This document shows positions 16,247 to 24,439 of a stretch of DNA of 64,000 bases, one piece after another; within the stretch, counting starts at the first letter, position 1; each line of letters begins with the position of its first letter. Both the position numbers and the translations under genes were made by a program. The notes beneath the pieces are model-generated. The model was not told where the DNA came from. It searched no databases and saw only the letters and a list, made by a program, of their open reading frames with translations. The DNA comes from Dyella sedimenti (GTDB taxonomy: Bacteria > Pseudomonadota > Gammaproteobacteria > Xanthomonadales > Rhodanobacteraceae): contig NZ_JAKWJO010000001.1 of assembly GCF_022760995.1 (NCBI RefSeq), positions 434,001-498,000 of the forward strand, in the 5' to 3' direction.

Positions 16247-18865
16247 GTGAACCCGCAAAGCCCCGCGTCGCTTCCCGCCGACGCATCCTGGATCGTGATG
16301 AAGTTCGGCGGCACCAGTGTCGCCACCCTGCCGCGCTGGCAGAACATCCGTGAGCTCGTTGCCAGCCGTCGCGCCGAAGGCGCCCGCGTGCTGGTGGTCG
16401 TGTCCGCGCTCACCGGCATCACCGACGCACTCAAACAACTGTGCGCGCAGGACGACAAGGGCAAACGCATCGAAGCGGCCAAGGCGATCGCACAGCGTCA
16501 TTACGAGCTGCTCGATCACATGCAGCTGGCGGTTCCGGATGCCCTCGGTGATCGACTCGCCGAACTGGCGAAGCTTGCCGACGAAGGCCCGGCCCTGATG
16601 GGCGAACTGGCCTGGTCGGCCCTGGTGCAGGCGCATGGCGAACTGATGTCCAGCGCGCTGGGCGCGGCCTTCCTCACCCATAGCGGCCTGCCCACGCAAT
16701 GGGTGGACGCGCGCGATTGCCTGTCGGCCATCGCGCTGCCCAACCAGAACGAGCGCACCAAGCTGCTTTCGGCGATGGTCGAGTGCAAGCCCGATCCGGC
16801 CCTGAACGCGCGGCTCGCCGCGCTGGGCGAGGTGTTCATCACGCAGGGCTTCATCGCGCGCGAGTCGCAGGGGCGCACCGTGCTGCTGGGCCGTGGCGGC
16901 TCGGATACCTCCGCCTCGTACTTCGGCGCCTTGCTGAAGGCGCAGCGCGTGGAGATCTGGACCGACGTGGCGGGCATGTTCACCGCCAACCCGCGCCAGG
17001 TGCCCAGCGCGCGCCTACTGCAGCGGCTGGACTACGAGGAAGCCCAGGAAATCGCCTCCACCGGCGCCAAGGTGCTGCATCCTCGCTGCCTGTCGCCACT
17101 GCGCGAGCCGCGCGTGCCGTTGCTGATCAAGGACACCAACCGGCCCGAGCTGGAAGGCACCCTGATCGGTCCCGAAGTGCGCGAGCATGCGCCCAGCGTG
17201 AAGGCGATCAGCGCACGCAAGGGCATCACCCTGGTGTCGATGGAGTCGGTGGGCATGTGGCAGCAGGTCGGCTTCCTCGCCGACGTGTTCGCGCAGTTCA
17301 AGCAGCATGGCCTGTCGGTGGACCTGATCGGTTCGGCCGAGACCAACGTAACGGTCTCGCTCGACCCTACCGAGAACCTGCTCGATTCCGACGCGCTGGC
17401 CGCGCTGGCCGGGGACCTGGCCAAGGTTTGCCGGGTGAAGGTGATTGCCCCGTGCGCCGCCATCACCCTGGTGGGACGCGGCATGCGCTCGATGCTGCAC
17501 ACGCTGTCCAGCGTGCTCGCCGAGTTTGGCCAGCTGCGCGTGCACATGATTTCGCAGTCGTCCAACAACCTCAATCTCACCTTCGTGGTGGATGAGAACG
17601 TGGTGGACGAGTTGCTGCCGCATTTGCACGAGCTGCTGATCACCGCCGGTGCGCTGCGCACGGATGACAGCGCATTGTTCGGCCCCAGTTGGCAGGCGTT
17701 GTACGGCAGTGGCGAAGTGTTGCCGCCGGCCGCCTCGTGGTGGCGCCAGGAGCGTCGTGCCGAGTTGCTCAAGCTGGGCGCGCAGGCGACGCCGCGCTAT
17801 GTCTACCACCTGCCCACCGTGCGCCAGCAGGCGCGCGAGCTGAAGTCGCTGGCGGCGGTGGATCGCCTGCACTACGCGGTGAAGGCCAATACGCATCCGG
17901 CCATCCTCAAGGCATTGGCCGAGGAAGGCTTTGGCTTCGAATGCGTGTCGCCGGGTGAGCTGAAGGCGGTGATGGCGGTGGTGCCCGCGTCGGCGCCGCT
18001 GCTGTTCACGCCCAACTTCGCACCGCGCGAGGATTACGCCTGGGCGCTTACCACGCGCGCCACGCTGTCGCTGGATTCGCTGTACCAGTTGGAACAGTGG
18101 GGCGAGCTGTTCCGTGGCCGCGAAGTCGTACTGCGGCTCGACCTCGGCCGGGGCCTGGGTCATCACGAGAAGGTGCGCACCGGCGGCAGCGGCAGCAAGT
18201 TCGGCCTGCCGGTGGAGCAACTCGATGCCTTCCTGCGGCTGGCCGACACGCACGGTGTGATCGTGCGCGGCCTGCATGCCCACCTGGGCTCGGGCATCCT
18301 GGACGATGGCCACTGGGGCGAGGTCTACAGCCAGCTGGCCAGCATCGCCGAGCGTATCGGCAGCGTCACTTTCCTGGATATCGGCGGCGGCCTCGGCGTG
18401 CCCTCGCATCCGGGCGAGGCGCGGCTGGACATCGCCGCGCTGGACAAGGTGCTGCGCGAGGTGAAGGCGGCTTATCCGCATTACCAGTTGTGGATGGAGC
18501 CGGGCCGCTACCTGGTCGCCGACGCGGGCGTGCTGCTGACCCGCGTCACCCAGACCAAGGGCAAGGGCAACGGCAACATCCGCTACCTGGGCGTGGACAC
18601 CGGCATGAACAGCCTGATCCGGCCCGCGCTGTACGACGCCTGGCACGAAATCGTCAACCTGACCCGCCTGGACGAACCCGCCACCGCGCTGTTCCAGGTG
18701 GTCGGCCCGATCTGCGAAAGCGGTGACGTGCTGGGCACCGACCGCCGCCTGCCCGAGCCGCAGGAAGGCGACGTGGTGCTGGTGGCCCAGGCTGGAGCCT
18801 ATGGCAAGGTGATGTCCTCGCCGTACAACCTGCGGGACGAGGCCGAGGAGATCATCCTCGAATAA
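16247..18865 (+). CDS. lysAC: bifunctional aspartate kinase / diaminopimelate decarboxylase
   Basis: This 872-residue fusion catalyses the first and last steps of lysine synthesis: phosphorylation of aspartate and decarboxylation of meso-diaminopimelate. The kinase part (about 15-460) begins M-K-F-G-G-T-S-V and has G-R-G-G-S-D-T-S and C-terminal ACT-like repeats (S-Q-S-S-N-N-L-N). The decarboxylase part (about 515-872) has the PLP lysine Lys546 in Y-A-V-K-A-N, H-L-G-S-G, D-I-G-G-G-L-G and the dimer-contact C-E-S-G-D. Such fusions are characteristic of xanthomonads. Start GTG 16247 follows AAAGG; the open frame extends upstream through repeat sequence, which is not coding-like. The kinase is probably feedback-regulated through its ACT domains. 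Confidence 0.95.
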   Translation: MNPQSPASLPADASWIVMKFGGTSVATLPRWQNIRELVASRRAEGARVLVVVSALTGITDALKQLCAQDDKGKRIEAAKAIAQRHYELLDHMQLAVPDALGDRLAELAKLADEGPALMGELAWSALVQAHGELMSSALGAAFLTHSGLPTQWVDARDCLSAIALPNQNERTKLLSAMVECKPDPALNARLAALGEVFITQGFIARESQGRTVLLGRGGSDTSASYFGALLKAQRVEIWTDVAGMFTANPRQVPSARLLQRLDYEEAQEIASTGAKVLHPRCLSPLREPRVPLLIKDTNRPELEGTLIGPEVREHAPSVKAISARKGITLVSMESVGMWQQVGFLADVFAQFKQHGLSVDLIGSAETNVTVSLDPTENLLDSDALAALAGDLAKVCRVKVIAPCAAITLVGRGMRSMLHTLSSVLAEFGQLRVHMISQSSNNLNLTFVVDENVVDELLPHLHELLITAGALRTDDSALFGPSWQALYGSGEVLPPAASWWRQERRAELLKLGAQATPRYVYHLPTVRQQARELKSLAAVDRLHYAVKANTHPAILKALAEEGFGFECVSPGELKAVMAVVPASAPLLFTPNFAPREDYAWALTTRATLSLDSLYQLEQWGELFRGREVVLRLDLGRGLGHHEKVRTGGSGSKFGLPVEQLDAFLRLADTHGVIVRGLHAHLGSGILDDGHWGEVYSQLASIAERIGSVTFLDIGGGLGVPSHPGEARLDIAALDKVLREVKAAYPHYQLWMEPGRYLVADAGVLLTRVTQTKGKGNGNIRYLGVDTGMNSLIRPALYDAWHEIVNLTRLDEPATALFQVVGPICESGDVLGTDRRLPEPQEGDVVLVAQAGAYGKVMSSPYNLRDEAEEIILE

Positions 18866-18875
18866 CTTCGCTTTT

Positions 18876-18899
18876 CCCTCTCCCCTCCGGGGGAGAGGG
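18876..18899 (+). repeat. left inverted repeat of the DUF559 cassette
   Basis: A perfect 10-bp hairpin (CCCTCTCCCC / GGGGAGAGGG, loop TCCG) sits 10 nt after the lysAC stop. It is followed by CGGCGTGAGGGG facing inward. It is the inverted counterpart of the hairpin at 19325-19347 and may also terminate lysAC. Confidence 0.75.
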
Positions 18900-18952
18900 G
18901 CGGCGTGAGGGGCGGGTGCTCGCGGAGACGTATCAACCAAGGACGCTCACGG

Positions 18953-19366
18953 ATGAAGCGTTTACATGTAGACCGAGCGCGCGACCTGCGTGCCGCGCGG
19001 ACCGATGCCGAGCAGTTGTTCTGGTATCGATTACGCAACCGCCGCCTGCAAGGCTGGAAATTCCGCCGACAGCACGAGATCGGTCCGTATATCGCCGATT
19101 TCGCTTGCCCGGATGTTGGCCTGATGGTGGAGCTGGACGGTGGTCAACATGGCGCGCAGGTGATTTACGACGAGCGCAGGGCGCTGGAACTGCAAGCCAT
19201 GGGCTACAGGGTGCTGCGTTTCTGGAACAATGACGTACTGATGAACGTGGAAGGCGTACTTGAGGTGATCTTGCAGGCACTGACAAGCCCCGGACCTTTA
19301 CCACCTTTAGGTGGCTCACCCCGACCCTCTCCCCGGAGGGGAGAGGGAGCATGCGATGGAGACTGA
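18953..19366 (+). CDS. DUF559 (PD-(D/E)XK nuclease-like) protein embedded in inverted repeats
   Basis: This 137-residue protein has the DUF559 fold signature: L-R-x-x-x-T-D-A-E near the N-terminus, then F-R-R-Q-H-x-I-G-P-Y-I-A-D-F, then the putative catalytic pair Asp in A-D-F and Glu in V-E-L-D-G. R-V-L-R-F-W-N and a helix follow. The family resembles Vsr/PD-(D/E)XK endonucleases. Its biological role is not established. The last roughly 20 residues (S-P-R-P-S-P-R-R-G-E-G) are encoded by the right-hand repeat itself, so the gene ends inside the repeat. It separates lysAC from murL, which suggests insertion of a cassette into an amino acid/cell wall gene cluster. Confidence 0.82.
   Translation: MKRLHVDRARDLRAARTDAEQLFWYRLRNRRLQGWKFRRQHEIGPYIADFACPDVGLMVELDGGQHGAQVIYDERRALELQAMGYRVLRFWNNDVLMNVEGVLEVILQALTSPGPLPPLGGSPRPSPRRGEGACDGD
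19325..19347 (-). repeat. right inverted repeat of the DUF559 cassette
   Basis: A perfect 10-bp hairpin (CCCTCTCCCC / GGGGAGAGGG, loop GGA) is preceded by CTCACCCCGA. Read on the minus strand this gives the same order of hairpin then GTGAG-type segment as the left repeat. It overlaps the 3' end of the DUF559 coding region. Confidence 0.75.
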
Positions 19367-19369
19367 GGC

Positions 19370-20713
19370 GTGACGACCCCTATCCAACCCCGCCTGACCC
19401 AGGTATTCCGCTTCGTGCGGTGCAGCTATGCCAACGGCGTGGCCGAGCTGGTGTACGCCTTCGACCATGGCGAGGAACTGACCGAGCGCGTGAGCTTTCC
19501 GAACGCGCCCCCCATTCCAGCCCATCATCAGGCCGCTTTCGACGAAGCGCTGAAGCTGCTGCACCTGATCGCCGGCGTCAGCTACTACAAGGCCGGCGTG
19601 CCGCCGCGCATCGAGGTGGCCGGCGGTCCGCTGGACGACGCCACCGCCGACCTGCTCGATGCGCTGTACCTGCATGGCCTGGCCGAGTTCGCCTACCGCA
19701 ATGGCCTGGACCTGCGTAGCCGCATCGCCTTCCCGCGAGGCGGCGCCGCGAAGCCGGAGGCGAAGGCGCTCAGCCTGCCGCATCGCACGCTGGTGCCGAT
19801 CGGCGGCGGCAAGGATTCGCTGGTCGCGGTGGAAGCCATCAAATCCATGGGCGGTGAAGCGACTGCCGTGTGGGTCGGCAACTCACCGCTGATCGCCGCC
19901 TGCGCCGAGCGCACCGGCTTGGCCATGCTCAACATCCAGCGCGAACTGGCGCCTGGGCTGTTCGAATTGAACCGGCTGGGCGCGTGGAACGGCCATATCC
20001 CGGTGACGGCAGTGAACTCGGCGATCCTCGTCTTGGCCGCCATCCTGTATGGCTACGACAGCATCGCCTTCGCCAACGAGCGCTCGGCCTCGGCCGCCAC
20101 GCTGGAATACGAGGGGCAACTGGTGAACCACCAGTGGAGCAAGGGCTACGAGTTCGAGCAACTGCTGGGCGACTGGCTGCATGCGCACGTGGCCGCCGAC
20201 CTGGACTATTGCTCACTGCTGCGCCCGTATTCGGAGCTGGCGGTGACGCGGGTGTTCGCCCGGCTGACGCCGTACTTCGACGTGTTCTCCAGCTGCAACC
20301 GCAACTTCAAGCTGCTCGGTCCCAAGCCGGCCGACCGCTGGTGCGGGCAATGCCCGAAATGCCATTTCGTGTTCCTGGCGCTGGCGCCGTTCCTGGCCAA
20401 GCCGCGCCTGCTGTCCATCTTCGGGCGCAACCTGCTCGACGACGAGAACCTCGCAGCGGGCTTCGATGCGTTGCTGGAATACCAGGACCACAAGCCGTTC
20501 GAATGCGTGGGCGAGGGTGCCGAGGCGCGCGCCGCCATGGTTGCGTTGAGCCAGCGCTCGGAGTGGCAGGCCGACGCCCTGGTCGAGCGCTTCCGCCTCG
20601 AGATACTGCCGCAGCTGGACGAGAAGGAACTGGCGCTGGAGCCGTGGCTCGCGCCCTCCGCCGAGCACCGCATACCCGCGCGCCTGCAGCCGGCCCTGGC
20701 GTTCTTCGCGTGA
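19370..20713 (+). CDS. murL: UDP-MurNAc-L-Ala-L-Glu epimerase
   Basis: This 447-residue protein matches MurL, which epimerises the terminal L-Glu of UDP-MurNAc-L-Ala-L-Glu to D-Glu in an ATP-dependent way. The route was described in Xanthomonas and replaces the MurI/MurD route. Visible features are the ATP pyrophosphatase-like loop P-I-G-G-G-K-D-S at about residues 143-150 and a C-terminal cysteine set C-N-R-N-F then C-G-Q-C-P-K-C-H, likely metal-binding. Start GTG 19370 is used with a TGAGG ribosome site. The stop overlaps the murD2 start by 3 nt, so the pair is coupled, and their adjacency supports the assignment. Confidence 0.9.
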   Translation: MTTPIQPRLTQVFRFVRCSYANGVAELVYAFDHGEELTERVSFPNAPPIPAHHQAAFDEALKLLHLIAGVSYYKAGVPPRIEVAGGPLDDATADLLDALYLHGLAEFAYRNGLDLRSRIAFPRGGAAKPEAKALSLPHRTLVPIGGGKDSLVAVEAIKSMGGEATAVWVGNSPLIAACAERTGLAMLNIQRELAPGLFELNRLGAWNGHIPVTAVNSAILVLAAILYGYDSIAFANERSASAATLEYEGQLVNHQWSKGYEFEQLLGDWLHAHVAADLDYCSLLRPYSELAVTRVFARLTPYFDVFSSCNRNFKLLGPKPADRWCGQCPKCHFVFLALAPFLAKPRLLSIFGRNLLDDENLAAGFDALLEYQDHKPFECVGEGAEARAAMVALSQRSEWQADALVERFRLEILPQLDEKELALEPWLAPSAEHRIPARLQPALAFFA

Positions 20714-22080
20714 GTGAGCCGGCGCCGCTGCGCTTGGGCGACCTGGCGGACCGGCGGGTCGCCGTGTGGGGCTTCGGCCGCGAGGGCCGGGCCGCCATCG
20801 CGGCGATCCGCGCGCGCCTGCCGCAACAGCCGCTGACGCTGTTCTGCGGCGTGGGCGAAGCGGCGGCGGCGCATGCCTTCGATTCCTCGCTCGACCTGCG
20901 TGCCATTGAGCCCGACACCGCCGCGCTGGCGGCGTTCGATATCGTGGTGAAGTCGCCGGGCATTTCCGCCTACAAGCCGGCCCTGCTGGCGGCGCGCGAG
21001 GCCGGCGCGCGCATCACCTCCGGCACCGCGCTGTGGTTTGCCGAGCGGCCCGAGGCGCGCGTGGCGGCGGTGACCGGCACCAAGGGCAAGAGCACCACCA
21101 CGGCCTTGCTGGCGCATCTTGCGCGCAGCATCGGCGTGCGCACCGCGCTGGCCGGCAATATCGGCATGCCGCTGCTGGAACTGCTGGACGCCTCGGCCGA
21201 GCTGTGGGCGATCGAGCTTTCCAGCTTCCAGACCGGCGAGGCGGGGCCGGTCGAACTGGGCATCATCACCAGCCTGTACGAGGAGCACCTGGACTGGCAC
21301 GGCTCGCGCGAGCGCTACGTCGCCGACAAGCTCAAGCTGGCCGATGTATCGGAGCGATTGCTGGTGAACGCCACGCAGCCTTCGTTGCTGGAGCGCACCG
21401 CCGGGCATCCGCAGCGCCTGCTGTTCGGCCACGCGGAGGGCTGGCATGTGGCGGGCGGCTTCATCCATCGCGGCGGCCAGCCGGTATTCGACATCACCCG
21501 GCTGCGCGCGCCCGGCGAGCACAATGCGCTCAATGCCTGCGCCGCGCTGGCCGCGCTGGAAGCGATGGGCTTCGATGCTGCCGCGGCCACTGCCGCGCTG
21601 GCCGATTTCCGTCCCTTGCCGCATCGCCTGCAGCCGCTGGGCGAGCGAGGCGGCGTCGAGTGGATCAACGATTCCATCAGCACCACGCCGCAGGCCACGC
21701 TGGCGGCGCTGGGCAGCCTGGCCGGTCGCCAGGTCACGGTGATCGTGGGCGGCCACGACCGTGGCCTGGACTGGAGCGACTTCGTGGCGGCGATGAAGGC
21801 GCATGCGCCGCATGCGCTCATCGCGCAGGGAGCGAACGGCCAGCGTATCGCCAAGGCGCTGCGCGATGCGGGCGTGGCCGTCGAGGAAACCGGCGATCTC
21901 GCCGGTGCGGTGGCACGTGCGCGCGCACTGACGCCCGCCGGCGGCACCATCCTGCTGTCGCCCGGCGCGCCAAGCTTCGACCAGTTCCACGACTATGCCG
22001 AGCGCGGCAGGCGCTTCGCCGAATGGGCCGGCTTCGATGGGCGGGAGATCGCCGGCATCGAGGGGTTGGGAGTTCGCTGA
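20710..22080 (+). CDS. murD2: MurD2-type UDP-MurNAc-L-Ala--L-glutamate ligase
   Basis: This 456-residue Mur ligase has a Rossmann-like N-terminal domain (V-W-G-F-G-R-E-G-R-A), the ATP-binding loop G-T-K-G-K-S-T-T-T at about residues 122-130, the central motif E-L-S-S-F-Q, E-H-L-D-W-H with the metal/carbamate region, H-N-x-x-N-x-x-A-A, and P-H-R-x-Q with N-D-S. In organisms with MurL the partner ligase adds L-Glu rather than D-Glu to UDP-MurNAc-L-Ala; the assignment to MurD2 here rests on the direct coupling to murL. Start GTG 20710 lies within the murL stop. It is followed by a REP pair and a strong terminator. Confidence 0.9.
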   Translation: MSEPAPLRLGDLADRRVAVWGFGREGRAAIAAIRARLPQQPLTLFCGVGEAAAAHAFDSSLDLRAIEPDTAALAAFDIVVKSPGISAYKPALLAAREAGARITSGTALWFAERPEARVAAVTGTKGKSTTTALLAHLARSIGVRTALAGNIGMPLLELLDASAELWAIELSSFQTGEAGPVELGIITSLYEEHLDWHGSRERYVADKLKLADVSERLLVNATQPSLLERTAGHPQRLLFGHAEGWHVAGGFIHRGGQPVFDITRLRAPGEHNALNACAALAALEAMGFDAAAATAALADFRPLPHRLQPLGERGGVEWINDSISTTPQATLAALGSLAGRQVTVIVGGHDRGLDWSDFVAAMKAHAPHALIAQGANGQRIAKALRDAGVAVEETGDLAGAVARARALTPAGGTILLSPGAPSFDQFHDYAERGRRFAEWAGFDGREIAGIEGLGVR

Positions 22081-22086
22081 GCAGGC

Positions 22087-22155
22087 GAGTCGCGCACAGG
22101 GTGCGCTCCCACAGATAGCCACTGTCACTGTGGGAGCGCACCCTGTGCGCGACTC
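22087..22155. repeat. REP pair, perfect 28-bp inverted repeat
   Basis: Two copies of the GTGGGAGCGCACCCTGTGCG REP face away from each other and form perfect 28-nt arms (22087-22114 and 22128-22155) separated by 13 nt. It lies immediately after murD2. Confidence 0.85.
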
Positions 22156-22164
22156 AAGAAAGCA

Positions 22165-22196
22165 AAGAGCCACGTTTCTCGCGAAACGTGGCTCTT
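22165..22196. terminator. bidirectional rho-independent terminator between murD2 and the M13 peptidase gene
   Basis: A perfect 14-bp stem (AAGAGCCACGTTTC / GAAACGTGGCTCTT) with a TCGC loop has pyrimidine-rich tails on both strands (CTTCTTC on plus, TTTGCTTTCTT on minus). It sits between two convergent genes. Confidence 0.85.
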
Positions 22197-22215
22197 CTTC
22201 ATCATGGCCCGGGGC

Positions 22216-24288
22216 TTACCAGATCTTCACCCGGTCGGCCGGCGCCAGGTACAGCGTCTGGCCCGGCTTGGGCTGGAACGCGTCGTACCAGCCATCGAGG
22301 TTGCGCACGGTCTGGGCGCGGAAGCGGCCCGGCGCGTGCTCATTGCCGATCACGCGCTGGCGCAGGGCGGCATCGCGGATCTTCTCGCGCCAGCTCTGGC
22401 CGAAGGCGAGGAAGAAGCGCTGGTCCCCGGTCAGGCCGTCGATCACCGGCGCCGGCTTGCCGCCCAGCGACTTGTGGTAGGCGAGGTAGGCGATGGTCAG
22501 GCCCGAGACGTCGGCGATGTTCTCGCCCAGCGTCTGCTGGCCGTTCACGTGTAGGCCCGGCAGGGCTTCATAGGCGTTGAACTGCGCCACCAGCTTCTGG
22601 CCGGCAGCCTTGAAGTGCGCCTGGTCCTCCGGCGTCCACCAGTTGGCGAGGTTGCCCTGCGCGTCGAACTCGGCACCGAGGTTGTCGAAGCTGTGGCTGA
22701 TCTCGTGGCCGATCACCGCGCCGATCGACCCATAGTTCGCCGCGGCGTCCGCCTTCGGGTCGAAGAACGGCGCCTCCAGGATGGCGGCGGGGAAGTTGAG
22801 CGCGTTCTGCAGCGGCAGGTTCACCGCGTTCACCGTCTGCGGCGTCATCCACCATTCGCCGCGGTCCACCGGTTGGCTGAGCTTGGCGAGCTGGTGCTGG
22901 TATTCGTACTTCTCCGCGCGCTGCTTGTTGCCCAGCGCATCGTCGGGGCGGATCTCCAGCGTGCGGTAGTCGCGCCAGGTTTCCGGGTAGCCCACGCTCA
23001 CGCGGATGCTGGCGATCTTGGCCTTGGCCTTCTGGCGCGTGGCCGGGGTCATCCAGTCCAACTGGTCCACGCGCTCGTCGAAGGCGGCCAGGATGTTCTT
23101 CACCATCTGCTCGACCTGCGCCTTGGACGAGGCCGGGAAGTATTTCTTCACGTAGATCTGGCCCACCGCGTCGCCGAGCGACACGTTGGTACTGGCGATG
23201 GCGCGCTTCCAGCGGTCGCGTTGCCTGGGCGTACCGGATAGGGTCTGGCCGTAGAAGCCGAAGCTGAGGTCGGCATAGGCCTTGGGCAGCAGGCTGGCGC
23301 TTTCGTTGAGGGCGTGGAAGGTGAGGTAGTCCTTCCAGGCCTGCAGCGGTTCGCTGGCGGTCAGCGCCGACAGGCCCTTGATGCCGGGCACCTGCCACGC
23401 ATCGATGATCTTCTGCCCGTCGAGGCCGGCGGCCTTGAAGTAGGTATGCCAGTCCAGGCCCGGCGCGTTTTTGGCGAAGTCGGCGAGCGGCCACGGGTTG
23501 TTGGCCTTGTGGATGTCCTGGCTATCGACGATGTCGACCTGGGCCTTGGCGATCTTCGTCTCCAGGTCGAGGATGGTCCTGGCCTTCGCATCGGCATCGG
23601 CGATGCCGGCCTGCTTGAGCAGCGCGGCGACGTAGGCCTGGTACTTGCCACGCGTCTCCACCATCGCCTTGTCGTTGGACAGGTAGTAGTCGCGCGTGGG
23701 CATGCCGAGGCCGCCCTGCAGCAGGTAGGGAATGTTGTGGCTGGCGTCTTCCAGCCCATGCGAGACGAACAGGCCGAACAGGTGCTCGGTCTCGAAGTTG
23801 GTGGCGTTCACCGGATCGACGTCGGCGCGCAGTCCCGCGCCCAGCACGCGGGCGAGGTCGGTCCTGCTGGCGATCGCGTCGATCTGCTTCAGTTCGGGTT
23901 GCAGCGGTTCGAGGCCGCGCTTCTCGATGGCCGACTCGTCCATGTACGCGGCGTAGTAGTCGGCGATCTTGCGCTCGTTGCTGCCGGCCGGCGCCTTGCT
24001 GGCGGCGGCTTCCTTGATCAGGTCGGCGTTGCGCTGCTCGGCCTTCAGGAACACCTGCAGGAACACGCCGGTGCTGGAACGGTCGGCCGGGATCTCGGCG
24101 GTCTTCTTCCAGTTGCCGTTGGCGTAGTTGTCGAAGTCGTTGCCCGGCAGCACGCCCTGGTCGATGCCGGCCAGGTCGATGCCACTGGCACTGCGGGCCT
24201 GGGGGGCGGCGGACTCGGCCGGGGCGGCGGCCAGCGCGCAGGTCGTGGTCAGCGCGGCGGCGGTAAGGATCCAACGAAATGGCCGCAT
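22216..24288 (-). CDS. M13-family zinc metallopeptidase (PepO/neprilysin-like)
   Basis: This is a 690-residue exported protein. A Sec signal (M-R-P-F-R-W then a hydrophobic core, A-L-A-A-A) is followed by a long helical N-terminal M13 domain and the catalytic domain. Zinc ligands and catalytic residues are visible: H-E-I-S-H (His528, Glu529, His532) with G-E-N-I-A-D about 60 residues later, preceded by N-A-V-N-L-P for substrate binding. The C-terminal W-x-D-A-F-x-x-K-P-G end is typical. ATG 24288 follows AGGAGACC. Family members cleave oligopeptides in the periplasm or outside the cell. It appears to be transcribed alone. Confidence 0.94.
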   Translation of the reverse strand: MRPFRWILTAAALTTTCALAAAPAESAAPQARSASGIDLAGIDQGVLPGNDFDNYANGNWKKTAEIPADRSSTGVFLQVFLKAEQRNADLIKEAAASKAPAGSNERKIADYYAAYMDESAIEKRGLEPLQPELKQIDAIASRTDLARVLGAGLRADVDPVNATNFETEHLFGLFVSHGLEDASHNIPYLLQGGLGMPTRDYYLSNDKAMVETRGKYQAYVAALLKQAGIADADAKARTILDLETKIAKAQVDIVDSQDIHKANNPWPLADFAKNAPGLDWHTYFKAAGLDGQKIIDAWQVPGIKGLSALTASEPLQAWKDYLTFHALNESASLLPKAYADLSFGFYGQTLSGTPRQRDRWKRAIASTNVSLGDAVGQIYVKKYFPASSKAQVEQMVKNILAAFDERVDQLDWMTPATRQKAKAKIASIRVSVGYPETWRDYRTLEIRPDDALGNKQRAEKYEYQHQLAKLSQPVDRGEWWMTPQTVNAVNLPLQNALNFPAAILEAPFFDPKADAAANYGSIGAVIGHEISHSFDNLGAEFDAQGNLANWWTPEDQAHFKAAGQKLVAQFNAYEALPGLHVNGQQTLGENIADVSGLTIAYLAYHKSLGGKPAPVIDGLTGDQRFFLAFGQSWREKIRDAALRQRVIGNEHAPGRFRAQTVRNLDGWYDAFQPKPGQTLYLAPADRVKIW

Positions 24289-24439
24289 GGGCGGTCTCCT
24301 AAGGTCAGGGAAAAGAACAACGATAGTCCCATGCCGCCCGGGCATGGGCATGACCTATGGGCCATGCGGGCGGCGACACTGCACCGGCCGGCTCCGCGGG
24401 AGGCGGGTTCCTCCTTGCCATCCTGTAGGAGCGGGGGGC

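Noticed and set aside
14310..16286. A minus-strand frame of 658 codons opposite fumarase.
   Set aside because: The fumarase motifs are on the plus strand and the minus frame is shadow-like and runs through repeats.
18953..19366. Calling the DUF559 protein a Vsr endonuclease.
   Set aside because: The family is related in fold, but there is no adjacent dcm-like methyltransferase and the Vsr-specific motifs are not seen.
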